A DNA stretch of 42,292 nt, taken from positions 1 through 42,292 of IMG/VR virus record IMGVR_UViG_3300009161_000091; one strand, given 5' to 3'. The DNA is from a virus. Both the position numbers and the translations under genes were made by a program. Below, piece after piece: positions 7,155-15,497 of this stretch. The notes beneath the pieces are model-generated. The model saw only the letters and a program-made list of their open reading frames with translations. It was not told where the DNA came from and did not search any database. Position 1 is the stretch's first letter; the number at the start of each line of letters is the position of its first letter.

Positions 7155-9185
7155 TTAGTCTCTGAGTGGTGGGTTCATTAGGATTGGCTCTTTGCCACCC
7201 TTCATTCCCTTTGCTTTATCACCGTGTGTCTCACATGTCATAGACTTTTTACCTTCAGTGCAAGAGCATTTACCCTCTTTCATTGAAGACATTTGCTTAT
7301 TAGCTTTAGACTGCATAACCTGCATTTTCTTCTGAACGATTGTCTTCTGAATCGCAGCCTTCTTTGCAGCCAATTGCTTTGCCATTGGATTCTCAGTGGC
7401 TTCATCCATACGACCATTAGCAGCAAGTCTCTCTTTGCGTCTTTGTGCCGCATAATCTGCTCCATTAGGTAACTTCTTTTTTGGCTCAGTCCAATTGTGT
7501 GCCTTCACTATTTTCTCTTTTTGACCAGGACCAACATCGACAACCTTATACCCAATGTCTTTTGTTGTCTTCACTTTAGTCATGGTCTTAGCTTCAGCAA
7601 ATCCTGGATCAGTCTCTTCTTTAGTAAGTTTACTGATTGCTTTATCAACGCCTTTACGACGATTCATAAGCTTGCCTGTATTAGATTTGTCGCCTTTACC
7701 AAGAGCATACTGACGAGAAGCAATGTCTCTTACTCCTGCTAGAGCATAATTACCAAGAGTATTTTTTGATAGTTCATCAACAGATTCTACTTCTTCAGTA
7801 GCAGGAACCTTTACCTTGTGGCCGTAATACTTACCGTAAGCCAACTTAGAACCCTTTTCACGATTGGTGCGCTTACGAAACTTATCAGGATCAGATGGTT
7901 GATTACCTTGCATTTGTCTACCGGCCTTATAACCATAAGATGCAAGAGTTCCTTTCGAGATTTCATCAATCTGAATCTCTTCTTCCATATTCTTATCACG
8001 ATCAGCACGATAGGCTTTCATCTTTGCAGACTTAGCATCCTTAGACGCCTTCTCTTTCTTCTCCTGATCCATACCCTTATCACGGAACTTATTAGCCATT
8101 CCAGCATACTTCTTGAAGATAGGACCAGAACGACCCTGAGCATCACCCATAGCTTTCTTAGCAGCCTTGTGTGCTGCGCTGTGGTATGTATCAGTTGATA
8201 GCTCATCAATTTGAGTGTCTTCTTTAGCCAATTTACCTACAGCTCTTTTGATGCCAGCTGATCTCTTGTTTATAGTATGAATGTGTGGATCCAACTTAGC
8301 CGCAGTGCCATCGGTACTGCCGGCGTTGTAACCAGCCTTTCCGAGACTTGCTGCTGATTTGTTTACATAAGAACCAAGAGTAGCCTTTGAAAGCTCGTCT
8401 ACCTGCTCGGCTTCTTCCTTAGTTAGTTTGTCGGTAGCCTTAGCGATACCCGCGCGGCGCTTCCATGACTTGTTGAACATCTTATCAGCGGTTGCATCAT
8501 CCTTCTTACCTTGCTGGTAATTTGAATAGTCGCCCTTCTTCATCTGATCCTTAACCGCATTGGCACGATCAGCATAACGACCAGTTGCAGCAGACTTAGT
8601 TGCCACATCATGTGAAGCCTTCTTAATATACGAACCCATGGTCTTCTTTGATAGCTCGTCTACCTGCTCGACTTCTTCCTTGTGTGTAGGAAGGCTCTTT
8701 GTCTTTGTACCAGCAAACTTACGAAGCTCTGAAGTCTTCATAGAAGCCATGCGGTTGATTGCGCCGCCCTTCTTGCCACCATCATACTCACCGCGCTGTG
8801 TAGCAAGTGCTGCGCCAGCTGCATGTTGCTGAGCCTTTGATACGGCCTTCTCGTCAACCTGCTCGACTTCTTCGAACTGCTTACGATCATTGCCTGACAT
8901 CTTTTCGCGACCACGAATCTTATCAGCCACAGATGGATTCATTCTGCTTAGGTACTGACTATCTCTGTTCTTAGCACCGACAGCCGCCGCAGCTGCGTTC
9001 TTCTTTTCCTTATTAGCAGGATTTCCTTCATCAACAATTTCTTCCTTACGGAGCATCTTGAAATCTTGCCCATCAATCTTGCCGTTGTGGTTCTTGTCGA
9101 TTTTGACTTGACCACCCTTGAGTGCTTCGCTTACCGCACTGATTAGCGAATCGCTAAGACCAAATGCTTTCTTATCAATAGACAT
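7155..9185 (-). CDS. 676-aa protein with an EF-hand-like loop and five to six VDELS repeats
   Basis: Residues 30-42 read D-K-N-H-N-G-K-I-D-G-Q-D-F, a good single EF-hand calcium loop. Repeats beginning near residues 171, 258, 322, 402 and 464 share E-V-E-Q-V-D-E-L-S-K-x-T-L-G-S-Y-x-x-K-A and usually end with R-R-x-G-I-x-x-A-x-x-K-L-x-K-E; a partial copy starts near 105. The C-terminus has C-S-C and C-x-x-H pairs and ends in PPLRD. Composition is very Lys/Ala/Glu-rich. The same repeat occurs once in the gene at 15095-15481. Its location among late genes suggests a head-packaged or core protein, but function is unknown. Confidence 0.8.
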   Translation of the reverse strand: MSIDKKAFGLSDSLISAVSEALKGGQVKIDKNHNGKIDGQDFKMLRKEEIVDEGNPANKEKKNAAAAAVGAKNRDSQYLSRMNPSVADKIRGREKMSGNDRKQFEEVEQVDEKAVSKAQQHAAGAALATQRGEYDGGKKGGAINRMASMKTSELRKFAGTKTKSLPTHKEEVEQVDELSKKTMGSYIKKASHDVATKSAATGRYADRANAVKDQMKKGDYSNYQQGKKDDATADKMFNKSWKRRAGIAKATDKLTKEEAEQVDELSKATLGSYVNKSAASLGKAGYNAGSTDGTAAKLDPHIHTINKRSAGIKRAVGKLAKEDTQIDELSTDTYHSAAHKAAKKAMGDAQGRSGPIFKKYAGMANKFRDKGMDQEKKEKASKDAKSAKMKAYRADRDKNMEEEIQIDEISKGTLASYGYKAGRQMQGNQPSDPDKFRKRTNREKGSKLAYGKYYGHKVKVPATEEVESVDELSKNTLGNYALAGVRDIASRQYALGKGDKSNTGKLMNRRKGVDKAISKLTKEETDPGFAEAKTMTKVKTTKDIGYKVVDVGPGQKEKIVKAHNWTEPKKKLPNGADYAAQRRKERLAANGRMDEATENPMAKQLAAKKAAIQKTIVQKKMQVMQSKANKQMSSMKEGKCSCTEGKKSMTCETHGDKAKGMKGGKEPILMNPPLRD

Positions 9186-9186
9186 T

Positions 9187-9423
9187 TTAGTTACCCTTTC
9201 TAGTAGTCATATAATCGTGGACTGTTGTTACATAATCTTCAGCCATTGTGATCTTGCTCTGTACCCAAGCTTCTAGCTGCATATCGTCTTTCATCATATC
9301 AGCAAGAGCGGAGGCGCGCTGTGCAATTATCTGCAACTGTGCGCGGGCCATCTGCCCTTCGTAGTCCTTTTCTTCTTTGATAGGGCCAAAACGAATTGTG
9401 TTTTCTAAGCTACGATATGACAT
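9187..9423 (-). CDS. Small conserved phage protein, 78 aa
   Basis: Matches, from memory, a short helical protein seen next to structural genes in many T4-like phages: D-Y-E-G-Q-M-A-R near the N-terminus, then L-E-A-W-V-Q-S-K-I-T-x-A-x-D-Y. Function unknown. The frame is open further upstream, but AAAGG seven bases before the ATG at 9423 fixes the start and avoids overlap with the Dps-like gene. Confidence 0.75.
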   Translation of the reverse strand: MSYRSLENTIRFGPIKEEKDYEGQMARAQLQIIAQRASALADMMKDDMQLEAWVQSKITMAEDYVTTVHDYMTTRKGN

Positions 9424-9434
9424 AATTACCTTTC

Positions 9435-9872
9435 TTAGCTCTTCTTTGTCGCTCTCAACATCCAAGCGTGTTTGTTATGAATATCAATACGGTCTTGTAG
9501 GTAGTTTTCAATTCCTACCGCACCAGCAACCTCCGCTGCTTTCTGTGCAGGAACAAGCGTAGCAATAACTGCATTGTTATCATCGTACAAACGATTTAAC
9601 ATACCAGCAGCATTAGGAACTGTTAGCTCATCCTGAATGGTTGATAGCTCACCAAAACGCTTGAATGAACCTGGCGCATAAACATTCAATGCGCGAATGT
9701 GTTCTGCAAGGCCATCGGTAGCTTCAAACGCATCGGTGTATAGAGTTTCAAAAAATTCATGGTACTGCGAGAAGAATGGACCTTCTACGTTCCAGTGAAA
9801 GTTATGAGCCTTCAGATAAAACGCAAAGGTTGTAGCGAGTGATTTCTTGAGTAGTTCTGAAAGCTCATCCAT
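9435..9872 (-). CDS. Dps-like ferritin family protein
   Basis: 145 residues, four-helix-bundle type, with the Dps hallmark KAHNFHWNVEGP (His23 and His26) and a second helix with H38, D53 and E57 where Dps carries its ferroxidase ligands at the subunit interface. Dps proteins form 12-mers that oxidise and store iron and may bind DNA. In a phage this could protect packaged or replicating DNA from peroxide damage. It lies in the late structural block; its ATG overlaps the stop of the upstream membrane protein. Confidence 0.85.
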   Translation of the reverse strand: MDELSELLKKSLATTFAFYLKAHNFHWNVEGPFFSQYHEFFETLYTDAFEATDGLAEHIRALNVYAPGSFKRFGELSTIQDELTVPNAAGMLNRLYDDNNAVIATLVPAQKAAEVAGAVGIENYLQDRIDIHNKHAWMLRATKKS

Positions 9873-10144
9873 TAGTTCTTCCCTTTTCTGCCTCTCTTAG
9901 GCTTAGGCGCATCTTCTGGCTCAATAACAACGACTGGTGCTTCTTCCACAACAGCTTCCACAACAGGCTCTGGCTCTGGTACAACGACGACAACCGTTTC
10001 TTCAGCCTTTACTTCTTCAACTGCTGCTTTAGCTTCTTGCTCATCAGCAACAATAAACTCTTCATTTTTCCATGGCTTTGCATATACCAAATACCCAACA
10101 ATAGCTAGAAAAATAACGCAACCAATAATTACATCCATATCCAT
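9872..10144 (-). CDS. Single-pass membrane protein with acidic Pro/Val linker, 90 aa
   Basis: One N-terminal membrane segment (about residues 5-22), then an acidic E/V/P-rich stretch with PEPEP, and a basic tail K-P-K-R-G-R-K-G-K. Low-complexity linkers of this kind separate a membrane anchor from a binding end. No family recognised. GGAG eight bases before the ATG at 10144 decides the start over a GTG two codons earlier. Confidence 0.65.
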   Translation of the reverse strand: MDMDVIIGCVIFLAIVGYLVYAKPWKNEEFIVADEQEAKAAVEEVKAEETVVVVVPEPEPVVEAVVEEAPVVVIEPEDAPKPKRGRKGKN

Positions 10145-10171
10145 TTTCACTTCTCCTTTTTTATTTTGAAC

Positions 10172-12970
10172 TTATTCTCGTTTACCAGCAAGCGCCTTAC
10201 GAATCTCTTTGAAATGTGCTGGTGTCTTTGTGACCTTATCTGGACCATCGGCTGCATCGCCAACAATCGGCTTGTCAACTGAATATTTAGCTATACTAAT
10301 AGGTTCTTCATATACCTTACGATATCTGAAGTTACTGCCGTCTTTCACGCGAATCACTTTATGGGATGCATGGCGGGCCGTAATATCTTCTGTTCTTGAA
10401 ACTCTGAGATCCTTGTTTGATGGAGATCCTTCAGAACCTGGCTTACGCATATGCTCGCCAGAACCATTCTTGATACGGTTCTGTTTAGCGTGAATATTAT
10501 CCCATAGTCCACGCTTTTCGTCAACGCTTGTTTCTTCGCTACGGCAGTTCCACTTACGCAATGCTAAGGCTTTACGAGATGGCTCACCGTTTGGTTTCTT
10601 CATCGGTCCGTCAACACCACTCATGCGAGCGCAGAATGATTTACGACGACCAGCGGCTTTTGATCCAGCTTTTAATTTAGATGGTGGTGTAGTAACTGGG
10701 GCTTGCAGATTACCACCAGTTTCTCTATTATAGCGATCTCGGCCCTTTTGAGTTAACCCACCGGTTGGACTCTTATACCCGCCATCTTCAGCTAGATCCT
10801 CATCCAACTTAGCAGCGAAGCCGCCAGCAATAAATGAGTCCACGCGATTATATGCGCGACTGACATTGTTTGATTCAGCCATTTCACGAGCGAACACCTG
10901 ATTCAAAACACCTTCAGATACACCAGACTTCTTTGCTTTCTTGCGTAGATCAGGATTTGGTTGACTATCAAGTTCCTTATTCACTACGTTATAACGAACG
11001 CGAGAATATGTTGCAGGATCTTGCGTAGTCAAATCAATAAGCTTGTCTAATAGATCAGCAAGGTTCTTACGAAGCTGTGGGCTTTGCAAAGCAAACTGCT
11101 TGCTACTACGCAACGCACGACGATAACCTTGAAGCTCGGTTGTGTCAACAAGGCCGAGACGCAATAGAACATCCATCTTTTGATTCAGACGACGCGACTG
11201 ATTTGGATCTTCCGAATCTTCCTTTACTGCTGGCTTCTTCTTTTCATTAGCTTGTGTGATACCAGGAGGTGCATCAGAATCATTTGGATTCCAATTGCGA
11301 GCATTGAATGATACCTCATCAAGCTTTCTGCCACCAAGAGAAATTTTTGGCTTGTCTTTTGGAATACCATGTGACAAAACATTTCTAAATGCAGTCAAAC
11401 TCTTACTAGCTGCAACGGTTAGCTTTTGTTTATCAGCTGGCAAACGTGTTCTATCAAATAGATCCAACATCTTTCTCGCATCAACCACAGAAATCTTTAC
11501 CTTGTGCTTATCACCAAATACCACCTCATGCTCACCGCGAGCGATGATAACCTTACGCATTTGATAGATGATATTGGTATCGCCAGCATCTACAGCATCG
11601 GCTGCGCTTGAACGTGCTTCGGTACGCATACGAAATTGAGCAAGACGCTTACCACCACCATGTGTTGTATGCTTTGGATTTGGCGCTGAACGATCAACCG
11701 TTGTAGGGTCAACATCTGTTGAAACAATTTTTGTTGCGTCAATATGCAATGGGCTATCATGTGCGACATCAGCTTTTGATTTTTCCCAATCTGATACCGA
11801 AATCTTCTTTGCTTTTGCTTGCTTGATATCTGTTGCTCTGTCTTTTGCAGAACCTTCTTTGCCTTCTAGGAACATGTGAAATGCCTCGTTTGTAGATGAG
11901 CGAGCCTGCGCTACAGAAGCCTGCGCTTTGCTACGGATACGTGGAAGAATGCGTGTGGCTATTCTATTGATAGCACCCTTTAGTGATTTACCAAAACGCT
12001 GTGTCAATGCATTATCAACTGAGATGCGCTGCGAACGTGATAGCGCATTATAATCTAGGTTCTTGCGGCCGCTTGCGCGAGCGCGAAGGATCATAATAGC
12101 AGCCTTACGCGCACGAAGGCGTAGGCGTTGCCCAGCTGGCATCTGCTTTGATTTAAGCTTACGCAGACGAGCAAGACGCTTGCTCATAGATTTCATCTTT
12201 TGTGAACGCTTCTGGCGTTGCTGAGATGTTAGGCCTTCATGAACATTCTTTGGTTCATCATCATACGCAATCATATCCAACATCATAGCATCTTCATCGC
12301 GAAGATCCAGCTCACTCATATCGGTTAGCTTGTCAAGATATCTATCAATCTCAGCGTCAGATGGTAGTGGAATTTCTTCCTCAGCAACTACGGATTCATT
12401 CATTGTTTTTCCTAGACGCGATTGGATGATGCGGATCATTTGCTTTACATCTGCATCGGTAAGATGTTCCGACATAGCATCTCTGACCTTAGCAAAGTCA
12501 CCAGCTTGGGCCCACTTGCGAATGTCGGATGCGTGAACGCCATCAAGATCACCAACGCGAGTGTTTACGATAGAGTGGCGAGAATGAACCTCGATCTTAT
12601 CGTAGTTGTAATCTGTTCCGTTGTACTTATCAACAAACGCTTTTATTTCTGCAACTCTATCGTCACCCAATACGATATGCATGGTATCATATTTACCAGA
12701 CAAACTCTTTAGTACGCCAACCATTGATGGATTAGAAATCGGTGGCACATCAAATAGTTTCTTATGACCAGGAAACATCTTATTCAGGAATCGGATCTTT
12801 TCCTGTGGTGTCAGTGGATCTTTCTTCTTATTGACGGTGCGCGAAACAAAAACTTTGGCATCGCTGTGTGTTGATTTAGCAAGCTTGATAACTGCGTCAA
12901 CTAGGTGCGCGTGTTCTTTGTGTGGCGGATTGAAACGACCAAGCGGTACGATAACGATAGATTTACTCAT
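10172..12970 (-). CDS. 932-aa protein with N-terminal nucleotidyltransferase domain
   Basis: Residues 1-190 look like the NMNAT/cytidylyltransferase HxGH superfamily: P-L-G-R-F-N-P-P-H-K-E-H (Gly of HxGH replaced by Glu), D-P-L-T-P-x-E-K, and a late motif H-A-S-D-I-R-K-W-A-x-x-G-D in place of ISGTxxR. The middle (about 240-360) is extremely Arg/Lys-rich, as in head-core or DNA-binding proteins. Near residues 800-830 it has S-F-C-A-R-M and A-L-R-K-W-N-C, common to a protein family of marine T4-like phages. It is probably a virion-associated protein. The start at 12970 overlaps the end of the upstream gene by 8 bases. Confidence 0.8.
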   Translation of the reverse strand: MSKSIVIVPLGRFNPPHKEHAHLVDAVIKLAKSTHSDAKVFVSRTVNKKKDPLTPQEKIRFLNKMFPGHKKLFDVPPISNPSMVGVLKSLSGKYDTMHIVLGDDRVAEIKAFVDKYNGTDYNYDKIEVHSRHSIVNTRVGDLDGVHASDIRKWAQAGDFAKVRDAMSEHLTDADVKQMIRIIQSRLGKTMNESVVAEEEIPLPSDAEIDRYLDKLTDMSELDLRDEDAMMLDMIAYDDEPKNVHEGLTSQQRQKRSQKMKSMSKRLARLRKLKSKQMPAGQRLRLRARKAAIMILRARASGRKNLDYNALSRSQRISVDNALTQRFGKSLKGAINRIATRILPRIRSKAQASVAQARSSTNEAFHMFLEGKEGSAKDRATDIKQAKAKKISVSDWEKSKADVAHDSPLHIDATKIVSTDVDPTTVDRSAPNPKHTTHGGGKRLAQFRMRTEARSSAADAVDAGDTNIIYQMRKVIIARGEHEVVFGDKHKVKISVVDARKMLDLFDRTRLPADKQKLTVAASKSLTAFRNVLSHGIPKDKPKISLGGRKLDEVSFNARNWNPNDSDAPPGITQANEKKKPAVKEDSEDPNQSRRLNQKMDVLLRLGLVDTTELQGYRRALRSSKQFALQSPQLRKNLADLLDKLIDLTTQDPATYSRVRYNVVNKELDSQPNPDLRKKAKKSGVSEGVLNQVFAREMAESNNVSRAYNRVDSFIAGGFAAKLDEDLAEDGGYKSPTGGLTQKGRDRYNRETGGNLQAPVTTPPSKLKAGSKAAGRRKSFCARMSGVDGPMKKPNGEPSRKALALRKWNCRSEETSVDEKRGLWDNIHAKQNRIKNGSGEHMRKPGSEGSPSNKDLRVSRTEDITARHASHKVIRVKDGSNFRYRKVYEEPISIAKYSVDKPIVGDAADGPDKVTKTPAHFKEIRKALAGKRE

Positions 12971-14144
12971 CTTTCGGTGCCGCCTTTCTGAATGAACCCT
13001 GAGCAAAGTTCTGCATACTGAATACGCGGCGCTTGACTAGCTTTGCAGTACCGTGCTTACCGAGAAGAACATAACCTTCTGGATTTGTCTTTACCAACGC
13101 ACCAAACTCATTCTCAAAATATCTACGAATAGGTTGATATGTGTCTAGCTCGTCAATAATCTTGTCCTTGATATCAGCAAGCTTGTTGTGAACATCAAGG
13201 ACATTTGTGATTAGGTTTTTATTGGATTCAATCTGGCTGGTAATGGTATCATATACCACCTGCTTTGAAGCTTTACCTTTTTCACTAGCAGCCTTGTCAA
13301 TGAACTTCTGAAGCTTCTCTTTCATATACGCAAGGAAACCAGCATACGACTGATCGGTGTTATTACGGATCACATAGTTGGCATATGCAAGAAAATGTGG
13401 ATTCATCTCTTCGGATGAAATGTATGCAAACGCATCACCCGGTATAGATGCAAGGAGCTTATCGACCTCTGTGATATGGGCCTTCAAATGACCAACATGA
13501 TCCAACGATGGCGCATCAATTGGCATCAGGAACACATGTGAGTTTTTCTTCATGTCACGCGCTTGAATTGTCACGCGACTACCAGATGCATTGTACTTAG
13601 TATGCGGTGCGAATCCAACAACCGACTTAGCAATCTCTCTACCAAGCACCGAGTTCACAGGTACCGCATTGATAACTGTGTTTGGTTTGAACAACCAGTG
13701 CTGGACACCTTCAATGTCAACCTTCTTCAGGTCAACCTTAGCGAACATCATATCGCCTTGAAGGATCTCATTCTTGTTGTTTGTAATGTAGGGGAAATAT
13801 TCTAGAGCGAGCTTTAGTTTAGCTACGAGCCCTGGTGCGTGGCCGTGATTACGCTCAATGTCGTCTACGGTGAAATTGACCTTAGGATCTTTGTTGAAGA
13901 TTGATTTGGTCGCTACAAAGAACTTACCATTCTGATAGCCATAGAATACGCTAGGAGCACCGTCGATCTTAGTTTGATTTACAGTTTCAGGAATGCCCTT
14001 TATGAGGTCATGGAAGTAACCACTGATCTTAGCAATGGACTTCTTTCCAGAAACATAAATCTCGTCTTCAATGTGGGTATAGTGCGACTTGTCTTCCTCA
14101 GACGAAAACGCAGCTTCTACCACGAAGCTCTTGAATCTTTTCAT
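12963..14144 (-). CDS. DUF6267-type protein with ligase/nucleotidyltransferase motif and capsid-targeting-like N-terminus
   Basis: K59-I-D-G62 is the lysine motif I of covalent nucleotidyltransferases (ATP-dependent DNA/RNA ligases, capping enzymes). E-I-L-Q-G-D (126-131) and a late E-G-Y-V-L ... K-L-V-K-R fit motifs III-V. I recall this family as DUF6267 in T4-like cyanophages; its activity is unknown to me. The N-terminus MKRFKSFVVEA resembles the T4 internal-protein capsid-targeting peptide cleaved after Glu, so it may be packaged in the head. A TATAAATA late promoter lies about 70 bases upstream. GGAG favours the second ATG (14144). Confidence 0.75.
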   Translation of the reverse strand: MKRFKSFVVEAAFSSEEDKSHYTHIEDEIYVSGKKSIAKISGYFHDLIKGIPETVNQTKIDGAPSVFYGYQNGKFFVATKSIFNKDPKVNFTVDDIERNHGHAPGLVAKLKLALEYFPYITNNKNEILQGDMMFAKVDLKKVDIEGVQHWLFKPNTVINAVPVNSVLGREIAKSVVGFAPHTKYNASGSRVTIQARDMKKNSHVFLMPIDAPSLDHVGHLKAHITEVDKLLASIPGDAFAYISSEEMNPHFLAYANYVIRNNTDQSYAGFLAYMKEKLQKFIDKAASEKGKASKQVVYDTITSQIESNKNLITNVLDVHNKLADIKDKIIDELDTYQPIRRYFENEFGALVKTNPEGYVLLGKHGTAKLVKRRVFSMQNFAQGSFRKAAPKDE

Positions 14145-14212
14145 CATACTCCTAGCGGGATTGGCGTACCCTAACCGCGACCATGCAGGACTGCCTTAGC
14201 TTTCTGCTCGTC

Positions 14213-14220
14213 TATTTATA
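14213..14220 (-). promoter_or_regulatory. T4-type late promoter (TATAAATA)
   Basis: Exact TATAAATA on the minus strand in a non-coding gap, 69 bases before the ATG of the DUF6267-type gene. T4 late promoters carry exactly this box, read by gp55-directed RNA polymerase with the gp45 clamp. Confidence 0.65.
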
Positions 14221-14224
14221 ATAC

Positions 14225-14253
14225 TTGACAAATTAATATTTCCATGGTATAAT
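14225..14253 (+). promoter_or_regulatory. Perfect consensus sigma-70 promoter facing the plus strand
   Basis: TTGACA (14225-14230), 17-base spacer, TATAAT (14248-14253). It reads rightward, against every gene in the window, and would make an RNA antisense to the gene at 14278-15081 from about base 14260. No plus-strand gene is visible downstream. It lies back to back with the late promoter at 14213-14220. Confidence 0.7.
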
Positions 14254-14277
14254 AAGGATGTTGTAACCGGTCAGATA

Positions 14278-15081
14278 CTACGCTTTAGTGTCAAAGCTAA
14301 CTACCACTTCATTCAATCTAACTTCTTTACCGGCAACCATTTCTTTACCACGACCCTTAAGTCTAATTCTAACTGAAGTTTTATCTGAAACGGTTTTGAT
14401 GAGTGCTGGTGTAACCAATTCTAGTTTTTTGTCGGATAAGATATGATCTGCTGCCAATTTTGATGTTGCACCAAAAGTGTATTTCCCTGTTATCGCTTCT
14501 TCAATAATAGCTAATTTTATTTTTTCATACTCTTTTGAAACCACAGGATTTTTACCAGATCCTAAAATATTTTGAAGAAGGTCATTGTATCGCTGTGCTT
14601 TCCCTAACACAACGTCAGCTTGTGTTCTACGCATTTTCCCAAGATCACCATATCCCTCATCTAATTCAGCTAGAACAGACATTATTGATTTGATTTTTTT
14701 AGCGTCATACCCAGGCTTCTTTGACACATTCTTCAATACACCATTGAGAAATTTTACTGTCGTTTTAATACCACCAGATGATAGTTGAATAGAACCACCA
14801 TGCTTTAGAGAGCATTTGATTGCTTTCTTAGCGCATGTAATATATAGATCAGTTTTCGGTTCTACCCCACCACCAGATGTTTTTTCGATATCTTTGATTT
14901 TACCATACGCTTTTTGTATCATAACGATAGCATATTCGGCATCTTTTTTTACATCTGCATCAGCCGTGGCGTAATTGGCCTTGGCTGTTTTGGCATTTGC
15001 ATCGTTAGCAAATTTTTTAGGATCCACTTTAGCTACGAGATGGTAGATGCACCATTCAAATTGTAAACCTTTATTTGCCAT
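14278..15081 (-). CDS. Hypothetical protein, 267 aa
   Basis: Helical, Lys-rich, no membrane segment. I do not recognise the family, though it sits among head-associated genes. Codon use is AT-richer than its neighbours. The start is unusual: a direct repeat ATGGCAA-ATGGCAA places a decoy ATG at 15088, which opens a 5-codon frame, closer to the GAGG site than the true ATG at 15081. The whole gene is covered by possible antisense transcription from 14225-14253. Confidence 0.7.
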   Translation of the reverse strand: MANKGLQFEWCIYHLVAKVDPKKFANDANAKTAKANYATADADVKKDAEYAIVMIQKAYGKIKDIEKTSGGGVEPKTDLYITCAKKAIKCSLKHGGSIQLSSGGIKTTVKFLNGVLKNVSKKPGYDAKKIKSIMSVLAELDEGYGDLGKMRRTQADVVLGKAQRYNDLLQNILGSGKNPVVSKEYEKIKLAIIEEAITGKYTFGATSKLAADHILSDKKLELVTPALIKTVSDKTSVRIRLKGRGKEMVAGKEVRLNEVVVSFDTKA

Positions 15082-15094
15082 TTGCCATTATACC

Positions 15095-15481
15095 TCATCT
15101 ATCCAACTTCTTAACTGCAAGCTTGATGCCTGCTTTTCTAGCTCTCATTTTATCCGCAGGATCTTTACCAAGTTCCTTGTTCTTGCCTCTGTAATGACTT
15201 GGAATACCAGCCTTGTGACTAGGACCAGTTGCATCAACTTTACCAAGCTGATTGTCTGCCTTGTAAGCATATGAACCAAGTGTCTTTCTTGATAGCTCAT
15301 CTACCTGCTCGTAGTTTTCTTCAATGTACTTTTCGGTTAGCTCAGGGAAATTTTCCATGACATAATCAAGAAAGTGTTCTACATCAAAATCAATGTCCAT
15401 TTCGGTATCATTTACCTGCTCAGCGGATTCATTGATAGGAACAATTGGTCTACGACCATTTGGTGTTAGAATATATGTCAT
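15095..15481 (-). CDS. 128-aa protein with one VDELS repeat
   Basis: Residues about 57-128 are a single copy of the repeat found in the 676-aa protein at 7155-9185: E-Q-V-D-E-L-S-R-K-T-L-G-S-Y-x-Y-K-A at the start and R-K-A-G-I-K-L-A-V-K-K-L at the end. The N-terminal half is acidic. AAAGG precedes the ATG with good spacing. The shared module suggests that both proteins bind the same partner, perhaps in the capsid core; that is inference. Confidence 0.75.
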   Translation of the reverse strand: MTYILTPNGRRPIVPINESAEQVNDTEMDIDFDVEHFLDYVMENFPELTEKYIEENYEQVDELSRKTLGSYAYKADNQLGKVDATGPSHKAGIPSHYRGKNKELGKDPADKMRARKAGIKLAVKKLDR

Positions 15482-15497
15482 GCTTATACCTTTCTTG

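Noticed and set aside
8389-8683. DNA-level direct repeats as a recombination or attachment site
   Set aside because: They encode the VDELS protein repeats in frame and are explained by the protein module.
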